DNA of 64,000 nucleotides from Numida meleagris (GCF_002078875.1 NC_034409.1:62459874-62523873); one strand, 5' to 3'. Positions 39,027-52,612 are shown, counted from the stretch's first letter. Notes: generated from the sequence alone by a model not told the origin. Numbers and translations are program-made.

Positions 39027-41255
39027 TCAGGGATTTGTAAAGGTGGTTCTGAATGCTTTTGCCTGCTCTCTGCCAGCTGCACAGAGCGGGCTGGCCCCGG
39101 CCCAGCGCCAGGGCTGTGTTTGGGATGACGCCGAGTGGAGGGGTGCACGTGCTGATGTTTCTGAAACATCGCAATGAGCATTGGGGTTTCACCGTTTTAT
39201 TTCAGTCGGGATGCACTGAGCTTTAAAGTTATTCAGAACAGATGTTACATAAACAGCTTCCAGGGGAGAACAAAGCCCGCTTGGTTTAATTTAATCCAAA
39301 TTTTAACTACTTTAATTTTTTTTCAATAATAAAAGACCTTGTAAGTTGAGAGCTATTGAAAACAACCTGCAGCAACCGCAGAAAGGCACAGAAAGTCAGA
39401 TCTGGCCAATAACGCGTGCTATTTCACCAGCTGGCATCGCTGCAGCAGATGGAGCCGTGGGACGGGCAGCCCCCGGGTGCCCCAGCGGCCACCCCAGCTC
39501 TGCCTCTTCCTATCCACTCACCCTGTGCTGTCACCAACATCAGCCCCAGTGGTTCAAAAAGCATTGCCCACTTCCATCCACGCAGTCGGGGCTTCGGTGT
39601 GTCTGGGGCAGCCCTGCAGCAGGAGGGGGTGTTTATGGAGGCTGTTCACCCAGGGAGGTCAGAGGAGCTACAAGAACATGAGGGGCTCTGCAGCCACCAT
39701 CGGATAGTATAAGCAACCCAAGGTGGGAGATACAGGGATTGGAGAGGGACAGCTCTGTGGGGACAAGTGTTCTGCCTATAAATACCTTAGCAGAACAATA
39801 TAAAGGAAGGAAGGGAATTGCTCAAATTATCTCGGAGCAGTAAAGCCTGGGTTTGGGGCCATAAAATCAAACCAGGCTAGGTTGGAAAGCTGTCTTGCGG
39901 TGGGAAAGCAGGCTCTGGAGACAGATCGCAGAGGAAGCTGCAGTGGTAGAACTGCCTTCTGCTGGGGTGTGGTGAACAGCAGGATGCCCTGCACCAGGGC
40001 CACAGCCCCATGGGTATAGCAGCACAAGCTGCAGGCAGGCAGTCCCCAGTGCCCAGCTGCACAGTGGGTGCATGCAGGACTTTAAATAGGCAGGGGCTGC
40101 TGCACGGTGCTTGCGGCAAGTTCCCCATGGCTCAGTTTCAGTTCCATACACCAACCATTTTATTTTCAACTTTTCACACCTCTTTGAGGCGACTGATGCC
40201 CTCTCCTCCACCAGATTCTGTGAGAGCAGAGAGAGGCCACAAGACAACTCCTGTTCCCAGCACACAGTCTCCAGCTATGCAGAGTGCTAGGTGCTCTAAA
40301 TTCGTTTTAAGAATAGACCATACCAGGATGTTTGGGATGATTAAAACCTCCCCACTGGCCTGCTAAATAACTTCAGCTTTGGTCTGGCAGGATTCAGGTT
40401 GGTTTGCATGGGAGTTTTTGCCTTTTTTTCCCCCTTTGTGCCCAGCCAGGCAAAACTATGGGCCATTTACCAGCCAAGCAAGGAAGTCAGCTGGAGAGCT
40501 GCAGCAGAGTGAAGCCAAGCCAGGCTGCCCCAGGTCCTGTTGGCAGCACTGCTCCCCAGCCTACAGCCACACTCAGCTCAGCCGTGAGATGCCCCATTCA
40601 CATTCAAAAACTCACCCTCAGCTTCCCAGCCTGCCTTTGTCCATCTGTCCTTCCTCCTCAGCTACATCTGCAGGTATCTGATAAGGCTCTCAAGTCTGTC
40701 CATCAGCAGGCTGCACTGCCTTCCATGGATCAGCTTGGTTTTTAGGGGGCTAGCTCCAGAACAATATGCAGGGCAAAATTCCCCTTCCTAAAAGGTATAT
40801 TCCACCTAAACATCCCATCGGTCCCCGTCTCCTACTCCATCCACTGGGCTTCCAAGCCAGGGCCTGCTCTCCCCTCTGCCTCCCACTCTCATCAACAACC
40901 GGCAGGAAACCACATCTTTGCCCAGACTCCTTCTCCCTCCTTGTGCCCCAGGCATCTTCCATGTCTTGGTTCAGAGGATCTGTTTGTCCCTGGTCACTCC
41001 ACTCTGCAGCTGTGAGTGTCCCCAGGCCACAACCACCTCCTCATCTCACTGTCTATCCATTTATCTGCATCCCACATCCCTGGGTTGCTCCACCATCATG
41101 TGGACTCTGAGCCCAAGCAGCAGGAAGCACAAGTCCTTGCTGCAGCACAGCACTGTGCTTTGTCACCCTCTCAGCCTTGGCTCTCATAGAAGTCCCACCA
41201 AAAGACACATGCCCTGAAGTGCATCTCAAAATTATGGCCCCATTGTGTACTTATA

Positions 41256-41525
41256 TGGACAAGAGGTAATGGCCTTAAGTTGCACCAGAGGGGTTGCTTC
41301 AGGTTGGATATTAAGAAAAATTTCTTCTCAGAAAGAGTGGTGAGGCATTGGAACAGGCTGCCCAGGGAGGTGGTGGAGTCACCATCCCTGGAGATGTTCA
41401 AGAACCGTGTGGATGTGGCACTGAGGGACGTGGTTGGTGGGCATGCTGGGGTTGGGCTGATGGTTGGACTAGCTGGTCTTAGTGGTCTTTTCCAGCCTTA
41501 GTGATTCTATGATTCTATGATTCTA
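41256..41525 (+). mobile_element. CR1 LINE 3' fragment
   Basis: Plus orientation. The conserved sequence 'AGTTGCACCAGAGGGGTTGC' is followed by the AAATTTCTTCTCAGAAAG block, the AGGCTGCCCAGGGAGGTGG block, and a perfect tail of ATTCTATG repeats (about 41507-41525). Confidence 0.96.
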
Positions 41526-42647
41526 GGGCTCAGAAATGCTTCGAGAGAGGATAGCAAAGACTGGGAAGCATGCCTGCAGCTGCACCCATCTTTCACGCTT
41601 CAGCTGTCACCCCACTGTGCTTCGTTTCTTTTCCTGCTGTGAAGCAAGCAAGACCACATTTAAAGCAGGTGGAAACTGCAGAATTAAAAGCAGTGAGGAG
41701 CACCTGAGTTAAAACCTGACTGCTCTCCCCAAAGTGTCTGTCCTGTAGACAAGCTTTGTCTTGCCTAGGCCATCCTCCAAACATTATTAAAGCCTTGAAG
41801 TATCTGCCTCATTCCCTTTGGAGGCACCTCCAAAGCTCAAAACAAGATGCTCACCTCAGAACCATCATCTGTGCAGGGCAAACACAAGACCAGCTAAGCC
41901 CAGTATCTTGGGATCAGTACAGGAAAAGCTGGGGACACTTCCCTCATGCCTAGACTTGTTCATTCCATTCTTCAGAGGTGTGGTGGCCCACCTGGCAGCA
42001 CATTTATTATTATCCCCTGCCCTGCCGGTAGCGATAGGTACAGCCATACCTTCTCCTAAATCACTGCATCACCCCGCAGTGCGCTCTTGCTGAAGCACCT
42101 CAGCACTGCCTGCATCACCACAGCGAGCAGAACTGGCCTTTACGCACCCATCCCAACCCTGGTGACAAGATGGGCATGAAACACACAGAAAGAGTCACTT
42201 CTGGAAGCTCCCTGGCAGCAAGATTCAGTATGGTGACAGACCTCACAAAATGAGTCACAAAGAGGCTTCAAGGATCCCTTTCGTAGGGTCTTCAAACAGC
42301 CTATGCCCTCTGGTAGGCATGGGGGTACAGCCAGGTTTCATCCCACCCTGGCATCCCACTCCACATCTAGCAGAGTCCCTCCCGAGGAATGTGGTAGGAG
42401 CTCTGGGGAGCTATTATATGCAGTATAACATGTGAGCAGCTTCCTTTGTGCTCTGCTTGACAGACAGCCTTCCTGCAGAGGGATAGCTCAGCTTCCCAGA
42501 GGGCCTAGGGCTGAGGGCTCAAAGCAGGCCCAGGACTGTGCCACGTGGAAGAAGGCGGAGTGCCACAAAACCCAAGCAAGAAGAGCAGGGAAGTAGTGAC
42601 GACTGCAGCCAGGCTCAGCCAAGAGCGCAGCCATTAACAGACAAGTC

Positions 42648-42862
42648 ATAGAATCATAGAATCGCTTGGGTTGGAAAGGACCTCAAAGATCGTCCCGTTC
42701 CAATCCCCCCACCGAGGGCACTGTTGCCAACCACTAAATCAGACACTAGATCAGGCTGCCCAGGGCACCATCCAACCCGGCCTTGAACACCTCCTGGGAA
42801 GGGACACCCACAGCTTTTCCAGGCAGCCTGTGCAAGTGCCTCACTACCCTCTCAATCCATTG
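42648..42862 (-). mobile_element. CR1 LINE 3' fragment
   Basis: Minus orientation, opening with CATAGAATCATAGAATCGC (octamer tail) and the GGTTGGAAAGGACCTCAAAG block. The variant interior (CAACCCGGCCTTGAACACC) marks a different CR1 subfamily from the copy at 41256. Confidence 0.95.
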
Positions 42863-45800
42863 TGACGGGACTGAGCTGAAGTCAAGTCAGGGCTTCACAC
42901 CTGCCAACCAAACTCTGCGTGGCTGCAGTACAGCTGCGATGTAGCCCAGGTGGCAAACCAAGCTGAGCCCCCCAGCTTCCAAATGAGCAGCAGAACGGGC
43001 CCTCAAGGGGCTTCTGAGTAGAGCTTTCTTGAGGACCTTTCTTCCACACCAGACCCTCACACTCCTCAGCCCCAGGACCGCAGGGGCTGCGCGTAGGGCC
43101 CTGCTACCTACTGCCATGCTGTACCATCCTGCTCAAGGCAGGCAGAGACGCCAGGGATTGATGTATCCACTGCCAAACCCAAGCACCACACCACCACAAA
43201 TGCTCATGAGAGCAGCAATGGGCATTTTTAAGAAAATGCCCCTCACAAGACACCCCTCTGTGCTCCAGTAGCAGCCTGGCTGGGATGAGCCAACGCTGTA
43301 ACCAGAGTGTGCACAACACACCGGTCTTCAGCTCTGTTTCCCCGAGCAAAACTCGACTTCATAAAGTGAGAACTGGGAGCTGTGTTTTCACGAAGCCCTG
43401 CTTCTGATTGTTTTATCCTCTTGGTTTTTGGTCTGAGAGCAGATGCCATTTAGAGCTGGCTGTCATTTACTTTCCTTGTCTGTGGGCTTTTGGCAACTTA
43501 GAGCCCTACTTGCCCTGCCCCTTTGTGCAAGGCAGAGATAAAGGCTGGGTACCACTGATGCTGGGTACCGCTTCCCTGGTTCCTCCCGAAGGCAGAGTGC
43601 AGTGGAGGGAGGGATGAGTTGCAGCATCGGAGCAAGCAGTGGCTCCTCACTCCTGTGCCTTCTGTAGCAATGAGGTTCTCTGCTCCTCTAAAGATCTTGC
43701 TAGAATGTAATGTTGCTGTAGAAAAAGAGAGTGAGCAAGGAAATTGACAACAACATAAACATAACCATATCTTAGCAAAGTTTTAAAGCAGTGCTGAGGA
43801 CAGAAAGCATTATAGTGTACAGGTAAGAACTATGCTTTAGACTAAGCATACAACTCCCTGAGCTAAAACAGTGTTCCTGATTACACCATAAACCAAGCTG
43901 AACTCTTCTCATACTCCAGTGATTCTGACAGTTTCTGTTCATTCTCTCTGTTGTGAGCTAGACCGTGACCAGATCCTATCCACACATCTCTCAGGTGTGC
44001 AAAACCCACCTCTGGGAGAAGGCAGGAAGGATTAAACAGCATTCAGCTCATCCTTGTTCCTTTTCTGATAGAAGAGGGGCAAGCAGCCACCAGTGGCTTC
44101 TCTGGGGCCAAGGGGAAGATATATCAAGGCAGGGACATGGAAGGGACGGTGGTGTGAGAGGTTCAGAGATCTGAGCTCCAATTGGCAGCACAGTAATCAG
44201 GGACAACAGAGGTACACTGGGGATAGCAGGGATCTTTGGCTGTGTGCCAGCCCTTGGGTCCTCAGTGGCGATTACCGCATGAAGTTCCAGGAAGCACAGC
44301 TGAACCAAGAACTCCGCTGCCTACACTGAGGAGGTGGGACGTGTCCAGCCCTGTGAAATGACATTGTAAATTAAACTTAATAAAAAGTGGCATTTATTGA
44401 TGAGTTGTGTTAACCTTGTCTGAAGCCATTTAGACAAATTAAAACTCCATGTTGTATTTCCCTGCCACATTAAAAGCAGCAAGGCATAAAGTGGATTGAT
44501 GCTGCTGGCCGCATTGGTTCTTTGTGAGCTCTGCATGAGCAGCACCCAACGCAGCCACTGGGCTCCCCCAGCATGGAGGCTGAAAGGGAGGAGGGGAGCA
44601 GGAGGCCATGGTGCACATCACCCTGCACTGCAGAGAAGCCCAGCTCAGGATCACAGCGGGCACAGTCCATACTTGGCATTTCACATAGAAGCAGAGGAAC
44701 TGCTTTGGGCTGAGTCACCCTGACTCTTTCTCTCCACCAGCACTTTGTTAAGACTCTCACACACAGGAGAAGGAACTTCCATAGGCAAAATGGGAATGGC
44801 GTGAAGGAATATTGCCTTTTATTGTCCTGGTACTGTTTCTAACACAACTGAGCATCTCTGGATTTCACACAATGGAAGAGGGAGACAGATCTTTTTGAGC
44901 TCAATTTATCTCTTTGAGCCGCTCTTTCTTTCATGGAGTTCTGTCAAACTGCAGCCACAGAGGAGAGGAAAAAAAAAAGACTGACGCAGCTATGGCTAGG
45001 GAGGAAGATGCCTCTGTTTTTACTGCATGGTTCTGCTTCCTATTTGTAATCAAAATTAGAAGTACTCTGCCTAGTGACAGATGTTCCTGATGCTTTTTCC
45101 CTTCCTGCACCTCAGTTTTGCCTGGTCTCCCTTGCAAAAATAACACTGGTGTAGGAGATCAATATGAAGTGCTGGCTGACAAAATCTGCTACACAGATAG
45201 AGGTGGGTGAAGAGAAAAACCCCACTAAAGCCTCAGGCCTCCTGCTTATTTTACAGGGTTAGAAAACACGAACATTGAGGAGAGGTAGTCCAGAGAAACT
45301 GATAGACTAATGCGAAACCCAGTGATGCCAGAGCTACAAACTTCCTTTTCAAGTGAGAACAACACTTTAAGATGAAAAATTCATTACCCAATCTGTGAAA
45401 AGCAAATGAAGCTCAGCTTTTCCTAACCTCGACATTTCTCAGACTGCCGGCCAAAGCCATGGGTAGGACGCAGCCCCCACCCCCACCCTTCAAAGGGAGA
45501 GCTGGTGACAGAAACAGTTCTCAGATGTGACTGATCTCCTCTGAAGGAGCTGTCTCACCATGCAGCCCAGCTCAGGCAGCGCTGAGCATCCACACCTCTA
45601 ATTGCCAAACACAGTGGTACAGCCTTGCTGCTCCTAGTGTGTGTTTGGCTGGTGTGCTCCCCAAAGCACAAGCAGAAAAAAGAGCGGGTGAAAGCAAAGG
45701 GAGGCCTTAGCGAGTTCATTTGGCAGGAGAACTTTTGCACATTGCCAGTTGCCAGCCCAGCTCTGTGTGCTACGTGATAGCTTCTGCCCAGGGACAGCAA

Positions 45801-46769
45801 CACGAGGGACAATTTTCCGTGCTCACTTCCCCATCAGGTAGAGGCTCTATGGAGGGTGAGGGTGGAGGATGTGAGCCTGTTGGCTCCAAAGAGCTTTTCC
45901 ACTCTGATGAGAGTATTCCCTAAGCCCCGCCGATGAAAGGCACAGATGTGCCTGCAGAGGAACGGCTCTCCGTGCACGGCATGGTCCCCAGAGCCCTCTT
46001 CAGCCGGTTTGATGTCTAAGTGGAAGGGAAGAAAACAAGCTGACAGTGGGGTTACCACCCGGGTGATTTGCTGAATTGATTAGCTGCTTCTTCCTAGGGC
46101 TCGCACCCTGACAAACAGCAGCCTTGCTGTAATGACCTCGGTGAGGAGAGTGCTGGAGGAAGACCTGCCGTAATGATGTGCTGCTTCCCTGGGCAAGAGA
46201 CAAAGGAGAAGCCCGGGGAAAACAATGCAAAGGGAACTAAATACCAGCAAGAGAGACGAGAGAAATGCAGCTCATGGGAGCGAGAAACAAAACAAGAACC
46301 ATTCAGCAGATGGGTTGTACTCCGGTGTGTAAGGGGCGGGTAGGTGAAGCCCCTTCTGGCCTGCTTGCGCCCGAGTGCTCAGTGCACAGTCTGTGCTCTG
46401 AGTGCTGCTTGGGCAGAGGCTGCAGAGTAGGCAGCCAGCAGCAGGGGCAGTTCTTCAGTGCACTGTGGAGTGATGGGTGCTGTACAAAGGGGAGCTGGAG
46501 AACAGGGAGACTTGGGCTAGGCTCCAAAGGATTGCACTCATTTGGATTAGATACCAAAAATCTAACGCTGAAGGGAAACAAATGGCCCAGCCTTCCTCAT
46601 CTTTTCACTCCTGCCTTCTCCCAAAATCCCAGAACAATGCGGATTAAGAGAGGGAGGGAGAGAAGGGTGCTGCAGAGCCCATCTCACTTCTCTTTCCCAT
46701 CTGTGCTGTGCTACTCCTGCCAGAGGTTTTATTCAACCAAAAAGGGGGAAAAAAGGGAGGGGGTGGATT

Positions 46770-46786
46770 AAAAAAAAAAAAAAAAA
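46770..46786. repeat. Poly(A) run
   Basis: Seventeen consecutive A bases after a G/A-rich stretch, with no preceding polyadenylation signal or recognisable retroposed body. Confidence 0.9.
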
Positions 46787-48039
46787 GCTGGAAACAAAAT
46801 ACACAGTATATTCCCTCTGCAAGTGCCCCACACCTAGAAGCACAGTCTGCTGCTCTCAGAGCCTCTAATTAGCTAAGCAAGGCAAGCGCTCATTAGCCCC
46901 ACCTGGGTCACTCCACAACAGGGAAAGCAGAGCATTAACCCCCACATGGCTCCAGAATAAATAGTTGGGAGGTACAGATGCACTGGGGTTGTGTGTGTGT
47001 GATTTGGTGGTGTTGGCATAGTGAGCTTTATCTCCTGGTTGTGGGCTCAGGGGGAGCTCTGGGTAGGGGAGAGATGTGCTACAGCAGTGCAAAGCACAGT
47101 GCTATGATTTCAGCATCCTGGAGCATTTCTACATGGGAGCAGAGGGAGGCTCTGCACAATGGCAACAGCCTTGTGTTTGGTACCTGCCAGTTGGGTGTTT
47201 TGTAGCTGTAACTTCACAGAGCAAAGAAGAGGCAGTTTAATAGAAATATCTGAGATATGTTTTTGTTAATGTTAGGTTACAGGGGGTAAGTTAGCACCCA
47301 AACTGTCTCATGTGCTATCACATAAGTATTTCTCTCCCTCTGTGTTACTACTTTTTCCAGATCAGGTGCTTCCAGCTGAGACTATGTGTGTAGGATGAAC
47401 CAATCACTGCCTCCTCCAGCCTGTAGCTTTTGAGTGAAGGTATTTGTACATGAGTGACTCAAAATAGGCAGGCAGGGTAAGTGGGAGGGTAGAAACAGAT
47501 GTGTGGTTCTGCATCCTGTAAAGGTCATTATTGATTTTAGAAAACTAGTGCTAAACCACAGAAGGCATCTATCTGGGGAAGGGTGGGAGAGGAATGGGAG
47601 CAACTGCTATGGCTGTAGCCTGGGGGTGGTGTGAAGAGCACTAAATGGCAGTGAGCACTAAGAATGCCAAGCCTCACCCTGTGCCCACTTCTGGTTTTAA
47701 AAAGCAGCACCACAGGGCATGGCAGCTGCAGCAGGAAGGGATGGAGAGGGCTTAAAGCCCCTCCTGAAGCTGCCCAGCTCTCTTGTCTGCTCCAGCTGTG
47801 CTGGCTCTCAAAGCACGCAGTGAGCTCTGCCTACTGCCACGGCACAACTGTGAGACTCTGGATCCCTGGCATGCACACAGTGAGCACACCTCACACTTTG
47901 TCACAGCTCCATAGCTACCTGTGGCAGCTAAGAGCATTCACACAGAGCTGCTAACAAAACTGTGTGTGGCTATAACCAATGTTAATATCTCCATTTCACA
48001 GATGTCTTTCTTGGGGCACTGAGATCACTTGTACAACAG

Positions 48040-48132
48040 TTTGGATGCAGGTGGTGCTGTGCGAAGCCAGGAGCTGGACTTGATGATCCTTATGGGTCCC
48101 TTCCAACTCAGGATAATCTATAATTCTGTGAT
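48040..48132 (+). mobile_element. CR1 LINE 3' tail
   Basis: A short plus-orientation tail with 'AGCCAGGAGCTGGACTTGAT', 'GATCCTTATGGGTCCCTTCC' and degenerate octamers 'ATCTATAATTCTGTGAT'. The left boundary is approximate. Confidence 0.88.
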
Positions 48133-51100
48133 ACAAACTGATAGCATTAAAAAAGGGTCAGTACTTGCACCAGCTCTTTCCCTCCCATATTTTTTCCTCA
48201 GCTTGATCAAAGGAATTAGTTTGGCTGGTTCTGCTGTATTTCAAGCCATCCTTGCTTTTCTTTCTGCTTATTTGTCCTCCCTGGTATGGCCTTCAAAGTC
48301 AGGGCTGGGAAGGCTGCAGGGGAATTCTGACTGTCAGTTTGTTTTACATTTAATATCTCCGTTGTAATGGTGTCCGAATGCTTTGCTAAATGAATTTTTG
48401 CTTGGCTTTGCTTTTAACCTGACTCCTGTAATGCTACTTCAGAGCAACCATGCCTGTCTCTCATGGGGAAGGAAAAAATGGTTGAAAAAAACACCTGTTG
48501 TGGAAAGGTGAAGGTAGAGTTCTGGTGGGTATTTAGAAGCTCTATTTACATCAGAAAGAGAGGGGAGGGAAAGCAAAGCCGAGAAGTGGAGCTCTGCCTC
48601 TCTAACCAAAGAGGCTCCCCAGGAAATGGTGGCCTCCTGAGGGCCCCTTTCTGAGGCCTTGGAGGTGCAGCACACAAGGCCAGGAGCCATTTTAGGCCTT
48701 ACCCCACAGCTCAGGGGCAGTGTGCTGCAGGGCTGGGAGCATGGCACAGGACTGCTGGTTACCTGGCGGTGCAGCACCTTCAGCACTGCTCTTCAGGTGC
48801 TGGCTGCCATCCTGCCTCACTGGTGGGGCTGTGGGCCTGGGTGCTGCAGGGTGGCATGCCTCGCATCACGCACAGGGACAGCCCTGTGTTGGCACCGGGG
48901 TGGCTGCCTGCCTATCTCCCATTCGAGCTCCTTGGCCCCTTTGGGCTCTCTGTGACTCAGTGCCTGTATTCGCTCATATTTCCAGAGCGGGATTAATTAC
49001 ACTTTTCTGCTTATTCACATAGCGGACCAGCAGTGTCTTCAAAGGCCCGTTCTTTGGAGGAGGAGGAAGGTGACATGCCCCATAATTCAGCCACCATTGC
49101 GTCTAAATTAGATGATTAATAGCTTGACTGTTCCGTATATTAGGCCCCCAAGACTTTTTCCCCTCTCTGATCGCAGTGCATAATGTTTCTAACTTCCACA
49201 CCGCAGCTCCCTGCAAGGCTTTGCCTGGATGCACAAACCAAAGCTGTGCTGAAGCAGCAGGCAGGGAGTCCTGAGGGTGAGCCCCACATACACTGTCAGA
49301 GGTGGTAAAAGGAAACCATCCAGAACTGTCACTCGTGTCCAGGATGTAATCCTTTGGCAGCTGCAGAATACTGGTTTCCATGGCTATTGGAGTTAAAACC
49401 TTGCACCAGTGTGGATATTGGTAGTGCTCAGTGCACCTCATCTGCTGCAGCACGTGTGAGGGAAACAGCCACACTGCCTTGCAGCCTCAGGCACCTCCTC
49501 ATGAGCCACAGATGCTCCAGTTCCAGCTGTGTTTGTGCTGGGTGAGTTTAATTGCATGTGCTGAATTGAGCAGACCAGTAAAAGCGCAGCTCAAACTGGT
49601 TCAAGAGCACTTATGCCAGGGAGCTGGAAATAAATCAATTTTGTTACATGCTAAGGAAACTTGTCTCCAATTGGGAAAGACTTCATAGCAATGCCATTAC
49701 TGGGAATGTCAGCTTTCTGTACTTACAGAGGAACAGGATTCAGTCTCTCCATCTTACCTAGAATAACAATGTTTAGCATGTAAGTAGCATTTTATAATTT
49801 CAAAGCAATTAACACCAAGATACCATGGTAATGAGAGCTGACAAGGCACTAGCATTAACTAATTAAGCCTCACAACTTCCCTTGGGTATCTAAATACAAC
49901 AACTCTCATTTTATAGATGGGGGAAAATCTATCTGAATTGATTTACTCCAAGGCACAGAGCAATTCAGCGAAAGAGCCAGAACTACAGCTTGGCACTACC
50001 AGTGCTTGAATGGCTGCTCAGTCTTCCATGAGGCTCTGTCTTATTTCCAGATAGGGTAATATCCTGTTCTTGGACTCAGCATTGGAGAGGGCTTCAAGCA
50101 GCTCAGGCCCTCTCTTTCCAGCACCCAACAGCAGTTGCTTTGTGCTGCTCTTTGGGGAAGGTTCAGCAGGATCTGCGCTTGCCAGCTTTGAATGCATTGC
50201 CACAGATGAGGTTGCTCTCTGAGGGACAAACCAAGTTGCAACCTGTGGTTTTCAGCCCTAGTAGATTAAGAGCAGAAAATCTGTTGAGACCTAAGGCTCA
50301 GATCTTTGGGTTTGATATGCAGCTTGCAAAGCACACAGGAGAGAAGCCTGCATGGAGGATGGTTTGCCGTGTCAGGGCTGGCCAAATTCCCAGCAGACAG
50401 ATGCTTTTCAACCACCTAAGAGACGACGTAAGCTCAAAGTGGCAGGATGCTGCTAATTTTCTGCCTCAGCCTACGGCGATGTGTGTGACAGCTGCAGTGT
50501 TCCATGCACCTTCCTTCTGCAGCTGCCTCATGCCACTTCCCCACTGCTACCCAGGGAATCTCATGCCCTCATTTTTTTGCAGCGCATGGCCCCGTGGGGA
50601 AAGGCTGTGGGCACCCGGTCAGGAAGCTTCAGCTGAAGGCTAATGTGGGAATGCCAGGAAGCTGGGTTTTTAGAAGAGATCCTTCTTTGATGCTACCATT
50701 CATCAGCTGGCCTGGAACTGGCCCCTACTTGCTTGGTTCTCGCACTTTGCATTTGGTGTTTTTGGCACTGTGCTCCCACATCTTTGCCTTCTGCTGAACT
50801 GGGGTAGTGGGCAGAGAGATGCATTTGGGCCATGAGCTCAGGGGGTGCACGCTGGGAGCAAGGCAGGAATCAGGGCAGCGGGGAGCAGCTTTGAATTCAT
50901 CTTTGTGGATCTGGGGCTGTATCCCTGCAGGGAAATAATGCTATCAGGGAGAACGCAGCCTTCTGGCAGTGGTAGGGACGATAGAGGGAGCCAAATTAAT
51001 TCATAAAAAAAACGCAGGGGAAATGAGGGCTGTAGCGCTTTGGACCAAACGAGCGGAGAGGAAACTTCGGTAAGGTTGGTGACATCCTTAATGGGACGGA

Positions 51101-51451
51101 GCGGGGTTACTGCAGGGCTGTATGACCCACGAACAGCGGAGACGCGGCCATCAGACGAGCCCGGCTGGGCGCTGCGGGAATGGGAGGAGGAACGTCGGGG
51201 AGAGAGACTGCAGCGTGAGCGCCCCGCACGCGGAAGCGGAGCAGAACGCCGCGCTCCGGGAGCGAAGCGGGCACTCGCCGACCCGGCGCTCCGCCGCCGC
51301 CCGAAGGGCGCTGCGCCCCGTCCCGCGGGGCTCCTTCTGCGACTAAGCCGCGCCGCTCCGCCCCGCCCCGCCCACCGGCACCAGGCCCCGCCCGAGCCCG
51401 CCCCGGTAGGCGTGGCCCGGCGGGCGTGGGGGCCCTGTTGTTGTGATGAGG

Positions 51452-52065
51452 NNNNNNNNNNNNNNNNNNNNNNNNNNNNNNNNNNNNNNNNNNNNNNNNN
51501 NNNNNNNNNNNNNNNNNNNNNNNNNNNNNNNNNNNNNNNNNNNNNNNNNNNNNNNNNNNNNNNNNNNNNNNNNNNNNNNNNNNNNNNNNNNNNNNNNNNN
51601 NNNNNNNNNNNNNNNNNNNNNNNNNNNNNNNNNNNNNNNNNNNNNNNNNNNNNNNNNNNNNNNNNNNNNNNNNNNNNNNNNNNNNNNNNNNNNNNNNNNN
51701 NNNNNNNNNNNNNNNNNNNNNNNNNNNNNNNNNNNNNNNNNNNNNNNNNNNNNNNNNNNNNNNNNNNNNNNNNNNNNNNNNNNNNNNNNNNNNNNNNNNN
51801 NNNNNNNNNNNNNNNNNNNNNNNNNNNNNNNNNNNNNNNNNNNNNNNNNNNNNNNNNNNNNNNNNNNNNNNNNNNNNNNNNNNNNNNNNNNNNNNNNNNN
51901 NNNNNNNNNNNNNNNNNNNNNNNNNNNNNNNNNNNNNNNNNNNNNNNNNNNNNNNNNNNNNNNNNNNNNNNNNNNNNNNNNNNNNNNNNNNNNNNNNNNN
52001 NNNNNNNNNNNNNNNNNNNNNNNNNNNNNNNNNNNNNNNNNNNNNNNNNNNNNNNNNNNNNNNNN
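51452..52065. other. Assembly gap (614 N) at the CECR2 5' end
   Basis: Unsequenced bases immediately before the visible part of CECR2 exon 1. They hide the start codon and most of the 5' UTR. Confidence 0.99.
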
Positions 52066-52218
52066 TGCGGCGGCGGCGGCGGCGTGGCCGGTACCGGCGG
52101 CACGGAGGCGGCGGCGGCGGCGCTGGACGAGCTCCGCTCCTGGTGGGAAGTCCCGGCCATCGCGCACTTCTGCTCGCTCTTCCGCACCGCCTTCCGCCTG
52201 CCCGACTTCGAGATCGAG
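52066..52218 (+). CDS. CECR2: CECR2 first coding exon (partial at its 5' edge)
   Basis: 51 codons end at donor ATCGAG|GTGAGA. The block LDELRSWWEVPAIAHFCSL, FRTAFRLPDFEIE is nearly identical to the human CECR2 N-terminus, which continues in exon 2. CECR2 is a large bromodomain protein that pairs with the ISWI ATPases (SMARCA5/SMARCA1) in the CERF nucleosome-remodelling complex in the nucleus and is needed for neural-tube closure in mice. This exon encodes the beginning of its DDT-like N-terminal region. Upstream of LDELRS the bird sequence is a Gly-rich then Ala-rich tract encoded by GGC/GCG triplets (52069-52127), unlike the human start. The first visible codon is TGC (Cys). The human protein begins Met-Cys, so ATG may be the three bases hidden just before it. 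The remaining exons lie to the right of the window. Confidence 0.95.
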
Positions 52219-52592
52219 GTGAGACCCCGCTGCCCCGGCGGCGGCGGCGCCGGGCGGAGCGCTCTTAACTCGCCCCGCAAACTTTCGGCCCCGCTCCCCC
52301 CACCCCGCCCCTCCGCCCCGGCGGGGCCGCATTGTTCGGGGTCCGCCGCGGCACACAAAGGTGGCGGTGGCGGTGTGCGGTGGCGGCGGCGCGGGGCCGC
52401 CGTGGGGTCCCCGTGACCAAAATGGAGGCGGCGAGGGGCGGGCTCCGACCCCCGGGGTGCCCGGACCGGGCCCTTTGTTGGGGGCGCGGGGGTCCCACCT
52501 GGGCGGGCCGCGCCCGCGCCCGTCGCGGCATTGTGCCCGCACCTCCGCTGCCCTCCGCCCGGGGCACGTTGTCCTCCGTAACTTTCTCGTGG

Positions 52593-52612
52593 TTTTTTTT
52601 TTTTTTTTTTTT
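52593..52612. repeat. Poly(T) run
   Basis: Twenty consecutive T bases early in CECR2 intron 1, immediately followed by AG. Confidence 0.9.

Larger units (their letters stand above)
37786..51039. other. ADA2 upstream and ADA2-CECR2 intergenic DNA
   Basis: About 13 kb between the divergently transcribed ADA2 and CECR2. It holds a GC-rich candidate promoter block at 38.45-38.99 kb, three CR1 fragments, a 17-base A run (46770-46786) and several AT-rich unconstrained-looking stretches. No further protein-coding exon is recognised. Confidence 0.6.
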
